NCBI GenBank assembly: GCA_946965045.2
Contig: OX337236.1
Coordinates: 1,426,001-1,490,000 of the forward strand
Source of the DNA: Epithemia pelagica
Taxonomy: Eukaryota > Bacillariophyta > Bacillariophyceae > Surirellales > Surirellaceae
DNA: 64,000 nucleotides
Direction: 5' to 3'
Of this stretch, positions 21,020-31,758 are shown in pieces. Within the stretch, counting starts at the first letter, position 1. Each line of letters opens with the position of its first letter. The notes beneath the pieces were generated by a model, which saw only the letters and a program-made list of their open reading frames with translations, did not search any database and was not told the DNA's origin. Both the position numbers and the translations under genes were made by a program.

Positions 21020-23911
21020 TCAATTTTTCGTCTTGCTGAACGACGCGTAGAAGTCTAGCATTTCTCTTGTGATTTGGCGCTCTGTTGTTCTGACGACCTG
21101 AAGCAAGTGCTTCATCTTTATTTTTGGATGCGCATTATAGCTTTCAAACTCTTCTGTATCGATTGCACCAATACTTTCTTCCAGTGCCAAAAGTGCAGCC
21201 TCTCTACAAATACCAGTGATTTCAGCTCCTGAATATCCTTCACTGACCTCATCGGCTGCCAGACGACCAAAATCCACATCTTCATCACATGCTCGCTTCT
21301 GGAGTGCGACCTGAAACACTTTTTCACGGCTTCTCTGATCTGGTAATCCCACGTACACCATTCGATCAATCCGACCCGGTCGCGTCAGAGCACTGTCCAA
21401 GAGATCGGGTCGATTTGTTGCACCAATCACCAATACACGTTGCTGTTGTCCTCCATGCTCATCAGCGACCACTCTTCCCGTCGAAACAACACCATCCAGT
21501 TCCGTTAGCAGCTGTGACAACATGCGACTCCCAGTTGAGTTGTCGCTGGAACCCCGTTTGGTTGCGATGGCGTCAATCTCATCAAAGAATATTATAGACG
21601 GACTTGCCATTCGAGCTCGTCGAAACAAAGACGCCAGAGCGCGTTCGCTTTCTCCAAGCCACTTGCTCAACAGTTCAGGTCCTTTTACAGCAAGAAAATT
21701 CATTTTACCTTCCGTGGCTAGCGCTCTTGCAATCATTGTCTTTCCCGTACCTGGGGGGCCGTAAAGAAGTATACCACGCGGAGCAGGGATCTTGAGCTTC
21801 TCAAAAAGTTCTTGTCTCGAAAGTGGCATTTCAATTGATTCTTTAAGAGTTTCCTTCACTTCATCCATACCACCGATATCTGACCACAGAACTTGTGGAA
21901 TCTCTACTGTTACTGACTTGATTGCGGAGGGTGTGACAGTCCTCATTGCATTCGATAAATCTAGTTTGGTCAGTTCCAATCTTTGCAGCGGATCGGACTG
22001 TTTTCCAAGTAGCGATAAACGTACAGCTGCCTTAACGACGAGCACACAATCAGCCCCGTTGTAACCTTTTGCGTTTTTGGCTAAATCCAACAAGTCAGCA
22101 TTTGATATGGATGATTGAGCGAAGCCTGTTTTATCCAGATGAAATCGGAGAATATCCGCACGTTGTGAGGCTTCGTCGGGAATAGGCACTTCAACTTCGT
22201 AGTCCAACCTTCCAGGTCTTCGCAATGCCGGATCCAGGACACTTGGATCATTAGTAATGGCCAAGACTACAGTCGGAGCATCTCCCCTTGCCGGATGTCC
22301 CACACCATCCATCAAGGCCAACAAGGTTGCAGCGAGCTGGTCAGCTCCTGGTTGGGAGGTCGGTCCTCCTCTTCGAGAGCAAATCATGTGTACATCATCG
22401 AATATCAACAACCTGGGGCCATCACTAGTTAAAGTCGGGCGAAAGTATTGACTCAACTCTCGTTCCGCTTCCCCCACGATTGTAGTCTTGGTCAGGAGAG
22501 ACATGCAGCTGATAAAGTCCACACGACATCCATACTCCAGCCTGAGCTCACTGGCAATTTGCTTCGCCAAGCATGTTTTCCCTGTCCCACTGGGCCCATG
22601 GAGCAACAGCCCGCGAGGCGGAAGAATGTTCTTGGAATACGAAAACAATTCAGGCCGTGTCAAGGGTACAAGGAGATGATTTTTTACTTTCTGAACCACA
22701 GGCGAGATACCCGCAACGTATTGTTCGGGTACCTCGGGGTCCGAATGTATTTGCTCCACTTCTTGCGATGGATCCGAAAAGAAGAACTTCGTGCTCTCCT
22801 CAACTAGAAACAATTCTACCTTTATCGATTGGATGCTTTGGATCAGGTGGTCTTGTGTCTCCGCCATTGAGTTGTCGTCATTGAGATGCATTTTACAAAA
22901 AGTTTCTTCGAGACTGACCGACTCGGACTCAAATGGCTTGGTACCCTCCATCCTTAAAGCAATGAGCTCAATAGTTCTCCCTTGAAAAGAAGTTGACAAG
23001 GTTTCACCAACTTGAACAAATCGACCATTGTGAGTCGCCCGTACAAGTCGCTCCAGTAGATCGTGATAGTTCACCATGTTTGCATTCGAGAAGACACCAT
23101 TCGGCACAGATAAGTAAATCTTTTTTGCTGAAGTAATCTTCACTGTTTTGCTGGTGATTATTTTCGAACCTAACGTTGAATCGACAGGAACAATCCATAG
23201 TGTGCTGTGTTGTATTGGAGGAGTTGGCTTCTTGCTGCTGGAATTTCTCTTTTCCCTCTCGCTTGATAAAAAACCCTTGAATGAAATACCCTTATCTCGA
23301 GCAATGGGAGTGGAAGTGTACTCTTGTTCTGGTTCCTTTTTTGTTGGAGTTGTCACTGGAATCTCAGTTTGATGCTGCTTCGTATCTTGCTTCCACAAGA
23401 ACGTTGCCAAGGATGATGGGAAAATTTGTACATGTCCACGAGGGAGTTGTGCTGTTTCAACACCCCCGGAGTTGGGTGGAATGGAAAACGGAGAAGAAGG
23501 AGCGGTGGAAAAAGACTGGGAAACATCGCGTACAATTTGAATCATACATACACTACCGGACAAAACATCAAAGCTTGGTTTGGTATCATGATCCTTCAGT
23601 CGAACAGTTCCGCCACATGGAAATAGAAAAACATATTGCCCTGGGAAAATACCCAACCGCCTTCCATCTGATTGCGAAATAGCCAAGAACGGAGTACGAG
23701 ATAGGTGCAGATGTTTCGGTGACGATAGCCCCTGTTGACTACCAGGGACACAACGAACAAAAAGATGATCGACTATGTCAAGGGTCTCGCTGGAACTCCC
23801 AACCTGTTGCTTGCTCAACGACGAAGGAGGCGAAAAAGCTTCGGAATGGCCAGAGACTCGCGGAGACTCATACGGAACCGATCGTTGCGGCTTTTTCTTC
23901 TTCTTGCCCAT
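21020..23911 (-). CDS. AFG2/SPATA5-like double AAA+ ATPase
   Basis: A 963-residue type II AAA+ ATPase of the CDC48/AFG2 group. Yeast Afg2 (Drg1) strips Rlp24 from pre-60S ribosomes. Order of parts: a lysine-rich start (GKKKKKPQR), an N-terminal double-psi-barrel-like region to about 150, a linker with extra length at 180-240, D1 with Walker A GPSGTGKT at 439-446, then D2 with Walker A GPPGTGKT at 718-725 and Walker B FFDEID at 775-780. D1 Walker B reads LLIFDDVH (503-508), with Asp in place of the catalytic Glu, so D1 may hydrolyse ATP slowly. The D2 region WSDIGGMDEVKETL is typical of the group. Single exon; start at the first ATG. It is longer than yeast Afg2, about 780 residues. Confidence 0.88.
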   Translation of the reverse strand: MGKKKKKPQRSVPYESPRVSGHSEAFSPPSSLSKQQVGSSSETLDIVDHLFVRCVPGSQQGLSSPKHLHLSRTPFLAISQSDGRRLGIFPGQYVFLFPCGGTVRLKDHDTKPSFDVLSGSVCMIQIVRDVSQSFSTAPSSPFSIPPNSGGVETAQLPRGHVQIFPSSLATFLWKQDTKQHQTEIPVTTPTKKEPEQEYTSTPIARDKGISFKGFLSSEREKRNSSSKKPTPPIQHSTLWIVPVDSTLGSKIITSKTVKITSAKKIYLSVPNGVFSNANMVNYHDLLERLVRATHNGRFVQVGETLSTSFQGRTIELIALRMEGTKPFESESVSLEETFCKMHLNDDNSMAETQDHLIQSIQSIKVELFLVEESTKFFFSDPSQEVEQIHSDPEVPEQYVAGISPVVQKVKNHLLVPLTRPELFSYSKNILPPRGLLLHGPSGTGKTCLAKQIASELRLEYGCRVDFISCMSLLTKTTIVGEAERELSQYFRPTLTSDGPRLLIFDDVHMICSRRGGPTSQPGADQLAATLLALMDGVGHPARGDAPTVVLAITNDPSVLDPALRRPGRLDYEVEVPIPDEASQRADILRFHLDKTGFAQSSISNADLLDLAKNAKGYNGADCVLVVKAAVRLSLLGKQSDPLQRLELTKLDLSNAMRTVTPSAIKSVTVEIPQVLWSDIGGMDEVKETLKESIEMPLSRQELFEKLKIPAPRGILLYGPPGTGKTMIARALATEGKMNFLAVKGPELLSKWLGESERALASLFRRARMASPSIIFFDEIDAIATKRGSSDNSTGSRMLSQLLTELDGVVSTGRVVADEHGGQQQRVLVIGATNRPDLLDSALTRPGRIDRMVYVGLPDQRSREKVFQVALQKRACDEDVDFGRLAADEVSEGYSGAEITGICREAALLALEESIGAIDTEEFESYNAHPKIKMKHLLQVVRTTERQITREMLDFYASFSKTKN

Positions 23912-24102
23912 CGCTCATGTGACGGTCGTTAGAATGTGGACGAAAAGACGCGGTTTCATAATCCGCGACTGAGCATCTTGGGGCTTGGGGTTAGCAGTAG
24001 CAGCTAGCTAGGTAGGTAGCTGCCTCTTGTTCCTCTTCTAGTGGGAGTACTCCTAGGAAGAAAGCTTCACGGTCTATTCCAATGACTTTGCGTCCATCTC
24101 AG

Positions 24103-27100
24103 TTACTGGTTTTTTGGCAATCCTTCTTTCCTGCGCTGTTCTCTGATCCATCGTGATGTCTTCACACGTTCCTCGTACTCATGTGCAAGACTTACTTTGT
24201 CGCCATCGTGTAACATGTCCCTGATATGGTCAATATTACCTCGTAGTTTCGGATCTGGTTCATACTTTTGAATTGAGCCTTCCTTCTTTTGAACCAGATC
24301 TCCATATGCTGCTGCGTACCCCGGTGGAAGTTGCTCGTTCTCCGCAAGCTGCTGGTCACCACTTTTCTCATCATGTTCACCATGTCGTACTTCATGTTGC
24401 GTTTGATGTTCCCGTTGATTGGCAACTCCCGGACGAAAGACAACATTGGGACGGCGTCCATGACGAACGTTTTCCTGTATGTGCTGCTCCACAGAGATGT
24501 GATGCTGTAGTTTGAGCTTGGTCCGTTCTCCATAAAACTCGAGCGGATGATTCAGCTGGTTCCACTCCCGTCGACAAAGAGAAGTAATCTGAAACTCAGC
24601 CGATGGGTCCTTGTCAAAACCATCATTCTCTAACACCACTCTGAATCTCGTTCGGGTGGCAGCATTGTCGGTTACCGGCTGCCCCAAGCCCCGTTGATCA
24701 TCCTGTAACAAACGTCTATCCATGAAGACATCAATTGCACCATCTTCGAGAGAAGCCGAACCTTGAGCGTGTTCGCTCAACACAGTCAACCTTGTTTGAT
24801 TATCTTGAATAGCCGCATGAGCTGGCATGGGAAAGACCTGGCTTTGAATGGGAAGATCACTCCGTCGGTGATGCGTATCGAAATTAAAACCATTCAGGTC
24901 AGTATGGAAAACTCCGTTGCTCTTTATATCTGTGGAGAAACGCACAAACCATTCCTGATTATTGTCTTGCAAATTGATTTCGTAAATAAAATCGAACACG
25001 ACAGCTTTCTTTTCATCTGATATCGTTCGTTCGATAACTGTTCGTCGCCAAAACTTTGTCTGCACTACGTAACCTCCATTTTGAACACTCGCATTTTTTT
25101 GTGAATAAGGGATTTGGTGGTCCGGGAAAAACAGGTAAGCTCCTCCCTTCTTAACGACCCACACAAGCCACTGCTCTCTGATGGGCCAGATCATCAAACC
25201 CGTTTCATTGTGGAATTGCGGTTTCGCACCAGTCAACGACCCGGGTATATCACAAGGCAGAGTGACCTTTTGTACTTGTCCACCTTCAATTGGAATATTT
25301 CCACATGTTTGTACATCGTCCAAAAGTGGATTGTACGCAAAAACGGACTCACCGTCACCACACATGTTTTCGGAAAGTCCCCTTGGTCCATCAGACTGCC
25401 AACAAGCTTCAATCTTTCTTGGTTTATCGACGGGCTTCTGGTCCTGGTTGCGTTCATCGGACAAACTGGTGTTTGTGCGGTTGGGACTGCTTTGGATGGC
25501 TACAAGGGCAGCCAATTCTGTGTTGCGTTGCTGGAGCTTTTCGAGAATTTTAGTCTGAGTGACTTGGATGGCTTTGTACATTCGTTTGGCATAGTCTTGA
25601 ACAACGGGTGTTCGGGCAGTGCCTGTGACACCGTCGTGATGTTGAAATAAACTGATCTGACGCCGTGGCATTTGCAATTCCTGTCTGGAGGCACCCAAAG
25701 AGGTGGCTGCGTAAAGAACACGTTCTAACTGCCGGTCCAAAGCTTTGTCAAATACTCGACTAGTGAAGTAGCCACTCCAGTAATCCTGATTCACGTCAGC
25801 ATAGGTGAAGAATGATCCTTTCAAGATAGGTGGTGTGAATTGTCCCCGAATAGCCTCGAAATATTGGGACAAGGTTCCAAACTGCACTTTCACACCGCTG
25901 ACGTTTTGGTTTATGTAGTCGAATATCCTTTGGTAGTTTGTATATTGTAGAGAGGCTTCTTTGGAAGTCTGGTAGAAATCATCACCAAGTGGAACTAGTA
26001 ATGCTTTCCCTCGATAGAGGTTGGATTTCTTTAAATATTGATCCAACAATGTCATTGACCTCTCCTTGATATTAGAGTTGTCGATCGACCGAGGCTTGAT
26101 TTTCCATGGGCAAGCGCCTTTCGATCCAATCGGAGACCGGGCAAAGTCGAACTGGCAACACACGGACGGATCTGGACCACATGTGTGTGGAACATCGTAG
26201 GAGTAGAACGGCATAAGGTGAGTGAACATGTCATATTCACCCGTACTGTCCCAGGTTTGTCGCCAGTAAAACTCAAGTTGTTTATTTTTGGCAAATTCCT
26301 TTTTGACGGCATAATGCACCCGTTGGATCAAGATCCCTTCTAAACCAAATTGGGTCTTCAACATATAAGGGAGAGTGGGAGAGTAACCAAATGGGTCAAT
26401 GCTCCAGCCATATTTGGGGAGAAATTCGGGACCAATGTTATGCGCTATCCAATCGAATCCTTCTTGCATTTGAATTTCTAAGGCTTCCCAATTCGAATTT
26501 GCTTCATCGGGTTGGACCCACCCACCAGTTACAAACTCCAACTGTTTGTTTTCGAGCAAGCGACGAACCGACTTCCGTTTGACTTCCGTTTGTTCCTCCC
26601 ACCACCACGAAAAGTACGAAATTTCTGCCCAAATAAACTTCCGCTTGGAATCCTCTTCCAAAGCCTTGATAACACTACTGATTATATCCTTTGTCTGTGA
26701 TTGAAAATATTCATCAAAGGTTTTGAGCCATCCAGGATCGCAATGTGAATGAGGCACCACAAAAATTTGCAATTCGTCTTCCGACAATGAGCTGTTGGAG
26801 AGTTGTCGGGGTTGGATATCAAATCCCTGTTTCCAAACACCACCATCAGGGTTGTCGAACGGTAAGGTGCGCGACAATTCTCGCATATCGATGATCTCGG
26901 CACTATCGTGGGGAGCTTCTTGAGGTCTAGAACCAGTATTGGCATTGACGCTTTCGGAAGCCATCCTTTCAACAGAAACCTCTCTTTGTCGGATGGTGTG
27001 AAAGTCTTGTTTCAACTCGTCACCACCACCGCCGCTTGGACGAGGAAAGGTGAAAGGTGAACGGTGGGCATTGTTTGCCAAAGCATACGATGAAGGTGCC

Positions 27101-27525
27101 TCTGGCTGCTGGTCGTGGGATTTTCTATGTATGTCCTTTCGATCTCCTGAGTCCGCATCTTGTTTTCCAGAGGTATGCTTCACATCATTATGCATCGTCT
27201 GTGGCAAAACGCTGCTATCATAACCTTCCAAATAGAGCATAAAGAAAGCAGTGACCGAGAAAAACACAACCAAGAAGATAAGCAACGCCATCACCATGAT
27301 CGTCACGACCGAAGGAATCTTGAAGGGTTCACGCTTAGTTCTGACCCGTCGGCGTCGGACTGGACGGCTTTCACCAGTGTTGGCAGCGCTACTTCCGGTT
27401 CTTTCGATGTACAAGTTTGATGGCCCCGACGCTAGAGCAGGCGCTCTCACTTCATTGTAAGTGCGGGTGATAGATTCACCGGACTTTCCCACAGACGAAG
27501 CTGACCTCACTACACCTCTTTTCAT
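24103..27525 (-). CDS. Golgi alpha-mannosidase II (GH38)
   Basis: A 1140-residue type II membrane glycosidase that trims mannose from N-glycans in the Golgi. A basic cytosolic tail (RPVRRRRVRTKR) precedes one membrane helix at about 72-99 and a Ser/Gly-rich stem to about 245. The GH38 domain opens with the zinc site VVPHSHCDPGW (His261 and Asp263 region). The nucleophile is Asp377 in WSIDPFGYSPT; Tyr rather than His after Gly also occurs in plant enzymes. Further family segments are IQRVHYAVKK, MPFYSYDVPHTCGPDP, ICCQ-like VCCQFDFARSP, LLVPLGDDF and the late QHHDGVTGTA. Single exon, intact. The C terminus carries an extra charged tail after residue 1080. Confidence 0.95.
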   Translation of the reverse strand: MKRGVVRSASSVGKSGESITRTYNEVRAPALASGPSNLYIERTGSSAANTGESRPVRRRRVRTKREPFKIPSVVTIMVMALLIFLVVFFSVTAFFMLYLEGYDSSVLPQTMHNDVKHTSGKQDADSGDRKDIHRKSHDQQPEAPSSYALANNAHRSPFTFPRPSGGGGDELKQDFHTIRQREVSVERMASESVNANTGSRPQEAPHDSAEIIDMRELSRTLPFDNPDGGVWKQGFDIQPRQLSNSSLSEDELQIFVVPHSHCDPGWLKTFDEYFQSQTKDIISSVIKALEEDSKRKFIWAEISYFSWWWEEQTEVKRKSVRRLLENKQLEFVTGGWVQPDEANSNWEALEIQMQEGFDWIAHNIGPEFLPKYGWSIDPFGYSPTLPYMLKTQFGLEGILIQRVHYAVKKEFAKNKQLEFYWRQTWDSTGEYDMFTHLMPFYSYDVPHTCGPDPSVCCQFDFARSPIGSKGACPWKIKPRSIDNSNIKERSMTLLDQYLKKSNLYRGKALLVPLGDDFYQTSKEASLQYTNYQRIFDYINQNVSGVKVQFGTLSQYFEAIRGQFTPPILKGSFFTYADVNQDYWSGYFTSRVFDKALDRQLERVLYAATSLGASRQELQMPRRQISLFQHHDGVTGTARTPVVQDYAKRMYKAIQVTQTKILEKLQQRNTELAALVAIQSSPNRTNTSLSDERNQDQKPVDKPRKIEACWQSDGPRGLSENMCGDGESVFAYNPLLDDVQTCGNIPIEGGQVQKVTLPCDIPGSLTGAKPQFHNETGLMIWPIREQWLVWVVKKGGAYLFFPDHQIPYSQKNASVQNGGYVVQTKFWRRTVIERTISDEKKAVVFDFIYEINLQDNNQEWFVRFSTDIKSNGVFHTDLNGFNFDTHHRRSDLPIQSQVFPMPAHAAIQDNQTRLTVLSEHAQGSASLEDGAIDVFMDRRLLQDDQRGLGQPVTDNAATRTRFRVVLENDGFDKDPSAEFQITSLCRREWNQLNHPLEFYGERTKLKLQHHISVEQHIQENVRHGRRPNVVFRPGVANQREHQTQHEVRHGEHDEKSGDQQLAENEQLPPGYAAAYGDLVQKKEGSIQKYEPDPKLRGNIDHIRDMLHDGDKVSLAHEYEERVKTSRWIREQRRKEGLPKNQ

Positions 27526-27577
27526 TGTCGGAGAGGTGAAGCACCAATGCTTAGTTGTTTAGGAGTAGGGAACCTTA

Positions 27578-28267
27578 GGGGGTATGTTATCGGGCGCGCG
27601 GAGCATGTGCGGAGCATGATATGGGCGGAGAAAGGCCAATCCAACCCGGATATAGAGCTTTCCTCCGCAAAATTTACATGCGGAGGAAGAGTGCGGGTGG
27701 AGCAAGGTTGGAAGCAAAATCACTCGCCCACACACCACACACTCAATGCGTCGAACAGTCGAAGTCTTCCGATGATGGATTTATCATGGACAAAAGAGAC
27801 GACAGAGTCTATCTAGGCACTAGTATTGTAGACAAGTACATATAGTCGGTCAACTGTTGCTGCCTTGGTCTTTCGGAGTCTTTTCCATCCACCAGGAGGT
27901 TGTGTTTCCATAGAGCATGGAAATTGGCGTGTCTTTCCATCATGAGCTCGTAGGGCCAACAGAACAACAGGTGAAATATACAATGGATACTCTAAATGAT
28001 AAGTAGTCTATAAAGGGAATGATTATTGTGTCCGGAAACCATCCCTTTGCTTGCCATGGTCTTCCTGAATTTGCTCTTCATACTTAAGGCGACCCATACG
28101 CGTTTCCGTGACGGTCGGGGATTTTGAGCGCGCCCGTCGCGCATGCTCCGCATCTCTACATCCGCCCACCGATAATATCGACGCGCGGAGCATGCATCGG
28201 GGAGCATGCATTGCTCCCCCCATATCCATACTCCGCCCATGCTCCGCGCGCCCGATAACATACCCCC
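27578..28267. mobile_element. Harbinger-type MITE with TTA target duplication
   Basis: A 690-base non-autonomous element. The ends are exact inverted copies over 30 bases (gggggtatgttatcgggcgc and on to gagcatg), with weaker pairing to about 57 bases. The element is flanked by TTA at 27575-27577 and 28268-28270, the 3-base duplication made by PIF/Harbinger transposases. Several copies of the motif GGAGCATG or its complement lie near both ends and could be transposase or partner binding sites. There is no long reading frame inside. It sits between the alpha-mannosidase II start and the hibernation factor stop. Confidence 0.88.
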
Positions 28268-28270
28268 TTA

Positions 28271-28609
28271 GTAGTTGTTGGAGATGCGAAGCCTTTTGGT
28301 CATTACAACGGGCAATGGTCACAAGCGTAAAGTCATGAAAGTTTTGTGCGACTGATGTGTCCTCAGTCTTTATCTCCACCTCTATTGTACATTGTACGGC
28401 CTATGTAAAGCGAGTCCGTAGGAAAAGGATTACTCCTACTCCTAGTTGCCATTTTTGAGGGGAAGTGCGTGTCTCCTAAACGAGAAACCTGTCGACTTAT
28501 CCCGCCTTTTCCATATGAGAACTGAAGGGTTCTTATAGCTCCTGGAAAAGTGGTTTGTATCCTATTAGCAAGCACGAATGTAGCTCCTCGTGCATTCTGA
28601 TAGATATGA
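28271..28609. other. Intergenic beside the MITE
   Basis: I see no gene. It contains an AGGAGTA-type short motif near 28430 (tactcctactcctag) like those in other spacers of this window. Confidence 0.4.
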
Positions 28610-29547
28610 TTAAGATTCAATCAACCCAACACCGCCTCCATGACGTTTGTAAACAACATTAACCCTTTTCGTGTCTTCATTTGTGAATACATAGAAGTCA
28701 TGATCCACATAATCCAAAGCGAAGATAGCTTCCTCAAGATTGATGGGTTTGTCAAGCTGAAACGAATTGATTTTTGTGACATCTGGTGCTTCTGGGTCAA
28801 CGAAATCATCTTCTTCATCGTCGTCTTGGCCAATTCCTTCCGCAGTAAGTTGTTCCTCCAGAGCTTCCAATGCAACTTGTAAATCATCGCCCATGGAAGA
28901 ACCACCGTGCCAGCCCTTCTGTCGACGCTCCTTGTATTTACGAAGCTTGCGGGTGAGCGCATGGGCTACCGAGTCAATCGACGAATACATATCAGGAGAT
29001 TCCACAGTGCAAATGATAGTAGTCCCCTTCACGTTAGTCACTACTTCGGCACGATGCTTGTTCTTTACCTGTTGAGAAGATCCACACAAAAAAGAAGAAA
29101 TGATCAGCCCATTTTGCACTCAGAGTTAATCCAGAAAGAGAAAACGTTCTTCACCTTCGGGTTTTTGCTAACGGAGAGAATGACATCACACTCGCGCACA
29201 CTGCCGGTTCCCGAAAGTTTTTCAAGTGTTGCCCGAATGCGTTTGTCCACGTAGCTTGACAGCGCTTCAGTAACCTCAAGGTTCTTTCCTTCAATGACCA
29301 GAGGTACTGGCGAGGAGTCCTCAGCACTCGTGGCATCAGCCGCACCATCAACCTCAGGTGAAGGCGTGGAAAAGACTCGAGAAACACGGGGATAGGAGAG
29401 CTGGGAGAATGTTGACATCTCGATGTTATCGTGTGGACGACAGCCTGTACCAACTTGACGAGAAGGATGAGGGACAGTGAAACCATGAGTTTCTCCTGTT
29501 GATCCGAACAGGATCAAAATGTAGGGGGCAAATGAGCTTGCTTTCAT
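28610..29547 (-). CDS. Plastid long ribosome hibernation factor (HPF/PSRP1)
   Basis: A 283-residue protein in two exons, 29155-29547 and 28610-29068 (transcribed right to left), with an 86-base intron (GTGAAG to CAACAG). Splicing joins LSVSKNPK to VKNKHRAEVV. The N-terminal S30AE domain binds the small ribosomal subunit and blocks its active centre (VIEGKNLEVTEAL, VDKRIRATLEKL, SSIDSVAHALTRKLRKYKERR). The C-terminal domain (INLEEAIFALDYVDHDFYVF, VNVVYKRHGGGVGLIE) dimerises ribosomes in long bacterial HPF. A signal peptide followed by a G|F site (ETHGFTVPH) indicates plastid import, as for plant PSRP1. An acidic linker (DDDEEDD) separates the domains. Confidence 0.9.
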
Positions 29548-29787
29548 CGTCGATGATATGTAGGTATCCGTTCTTGGTGACTTGATTGGAACTGTTTTAT
29601 GAGACGACGCCGTCGAAATCTGTGGTCTTCTCTGATTTTCTTCAGAAGATCAATGAGAAGCCTGCAATCTGTCGATTTGCTACCCCATTCTATGCACTAT
29701 GCCTACTCGGAGTGGAAGTAGCACACACTAGCTAAGGCTAGGAGTACGTGCTCCTAGGAGTACCTCCTAGAGGCAATGATATTCATA

Positions 29788-31488
29788 TTATATGTCATCT
29801 CTATTTTCAATAATAGAATCCCACCATCGTCTTGATGTCATTTCAAAGATGCGGCTGGCTGCTCGTTCAAAGGCGACATGAAGCTCCTTCACGCTGGCAA
29901 CTGTATTTCCATCCCGCAAATGTTGTTCGGCCAGAGATTCCTTTGTCTCTAAACCACTTCGGAAAATATCGTGCGGGTCTTTTGCAGAGACTGTCGAGCA
30001 CAGTAACGCAGTGGATTTTGATTCATAAAGTTCATCTATCAGAATGACGAAGCGACGGGCACGATCTAAATCGCTGATTGTTGTAGCAGTGTCGTACAAG
30101 AGGGTGGGAATTTCTCGAACAGCAACGATTGCAAAATTTTGGGCCAAGGTTCGGTAATCGGACGCCCCCATCTCAACCTCACATAGTTCATGAAACCGAA
30201 AGTCAGCCAACCAACCCTCTTCATCTCCTCTTTCAATGTGCAGGCATCGTCGCCCACTGACCTCTAAAGTAACTGAAGAGGATGGTATGCTTTGTCGAAG
30301 CTGTGATAGAACCTCGTCAAAAGCGTTCATGTGATTGCCCACTGCATGGGATCCACCGTAAAAGAAGCTCTCCAGAGACGACTCCAACGAAAGAGCCACT
30401 CGGTAGTCAGTGTCGGAATTCAGAGTATGGACGATACAGTGTTTTTCCAGCAAATCAATAAAGGGGAGAAAGTAGCTCCGATTCAGGCCGCCTTCATAGA
30501 GCTGGGATGGCAGTCGATTCGACGTGGCCACAACCACGGTACCCATTTTCCACAGGACCGAAAAGAGCTGTGAAAGGATCAGCGCATCAGCAATATCAGT
30601 AACTTGAAACTCATCCAAACACAAAAGAGATAGTTCCTGGCCAAGATGTTGAGCGACACGGCGTATCGGATTATTTTTGGGATTGGTATCGACGGCGAAG
30701 TTTCTTCCCTCCTTTTCAAGTTGTTCCTTTTTGAGATTGTGGATTCGTTCGTGAACATGAGACATAAAAGCGTGAAAATGAAACCGTTTCTTTGCTCCTT
30801 CTGTCTGGACATTCTCATAAAAGACATCCATCAGCATCGACTTACCCACTCCAACCGGCCCATAAATATACAGCCCACGAGGTATTTGAGACCGAATGAT
30901 TGGCGGAACCTCGGTCTCCGTTTTTGAGTCAGGATGCTTTGATCCTGGAAGCAAGTTGTCCGCACGGAGCATTCTTCTGCTTACGTCGTCTTTTCTAGCA
31001 AAATTCCCTTCCCGGAAGGATTCGTTTTTGCTTGGGACCGACTTAACCTTGGACAATGACGGATTATTCTTCTTTTCCACTTTCTGCTGGTCAAGTGCCT
31101 GCATACATAGTTCCGCTGTTGCATGGTTGCAATACCCTGACAACACGGTTTGCAGCCGTTCTAGCCTTCGTGCAGCTCGTCGTTGAATAGGATCACTTCG
31201 CCATATCCCCTGTGAAATCTTGTCCTCCAACACCTCTGTCAGCAGTAGCCCCCCTTTACCTTTAGGATCATGGGACGCATCATATGACAATGACAGACAA
31301 GAACGAGAATATAGCCTATGACTCCTATCACTAGTCCCGTCTTGGCGCGTTGGCCAAGTTTCAAGAGATCGACATTTCAGCTTATGGGAATACAATCTGG
31401 TGGTTGTTTCTCTTGTGTTGTAACTACGATGAGGTACCCCTACCACTGACAACAACCTCCGCAGCGATTTCGATGACGAGTTGTTCAT
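29788..31488 (-). CDS. AFG1/LACE1-like AAA ATPase
   Basis: A 566-residue ATPase of the AFG1 (ZapE) family, which in yeast and animals acts in mitochondria on respiratory-chain proteins. Walker A is IYGPVGVGKSMLMD (near residue 210) and Walker B is LLCLDEFQVTDIADA (near 290). Family segments MGTVVVATSNRLPSQLYEGGLNR and FVILIDELYES follow. The frame opens from a GTG at 31539, but the first ATG, 31488, gives an Arg/Ser-rich, acid-poor start (KSLRRLLSVVGVPHRS) that fits a mitochondrial presequence. A long basic linker lies between residues 70 and 200. No introns. Confidence 0.9.
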   Translation of the reverse strand: MNNSSSKSLRRLLSVVGVPHRSYNTRETTTRLYSHKLKCRSLETWPTRQDGTSDRSHRLYSRSCLSLSYDASHDPKGKGGLLLTEVLEDKISQGIWRSDPIQRRAARRLERLQTVLSGYCNHATAELCMQALDQQKVEKKNNPSLSKVKSVPSKNESFREGNFARKDDVSRRMLRADNLLPGSKHPDSKTETEVPPIIRSQIPRGLYIYGPVGVGKSMLMDVFYENVQTEGAKKRFHFHAFMSHVHERIHNLKKEQLEKEGRNFAVDTNPKNNPIRRVAQHLGQELSLLCLDEFQVTDIADALILSQLFSVLWKMGTVVVATSNRLPSQLYEGGLNRSYFLPFIDLLEKHCIVHTLNSDTDYRVALSLESSLESFFYGGSHAVGNHMNAFDEVLSQLRQSIPSSSVTLEVSGRRCLHIERGDEEGWLADFRFHELCEVEMGASDYRTLAQNFAIVAVREIPTLLYDTATTISDLDRARRFVILIDELYESKSTALLCSTVSAKDPHDIFRSGLETKESLAEQHLRDGNTVASVKELHVAFERAASRIFEMTSRRWWDSIIENRDDI

Positions 31489-31758
31489 GGTGGGAAATGC
31501 GTTCGACAAAATGTTGTCACGGAAAGATTCACTGACCACAACCCAAAATTACTCGTGACTCGCGGAAGCTACCTTCTGCTCTCCAATAGAAGATGTATGT
31601 GTCTTACAGCTTAAGCTATTGCTCAGCTAGGAATGATGCTTGAATGGTTTAATGTGCTTGGATAAGACGGAAAACTGTGGGTAATATGAACCTAAGAGCT
31701 CGCCAATATTTGCTTTGCTCGGAATCAGAATTGTTGTGATTCATCAATACTTCAATGA

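Noticed and set aside
24103-27525. Tyr instead of His in the DPFGYS motif of alpha-mannosidase II as a defect
   Set aside because: Plant Golgi mannosidase II enzymes also have Tyr at this position, and the zinc ligands and nucleophile are intact.
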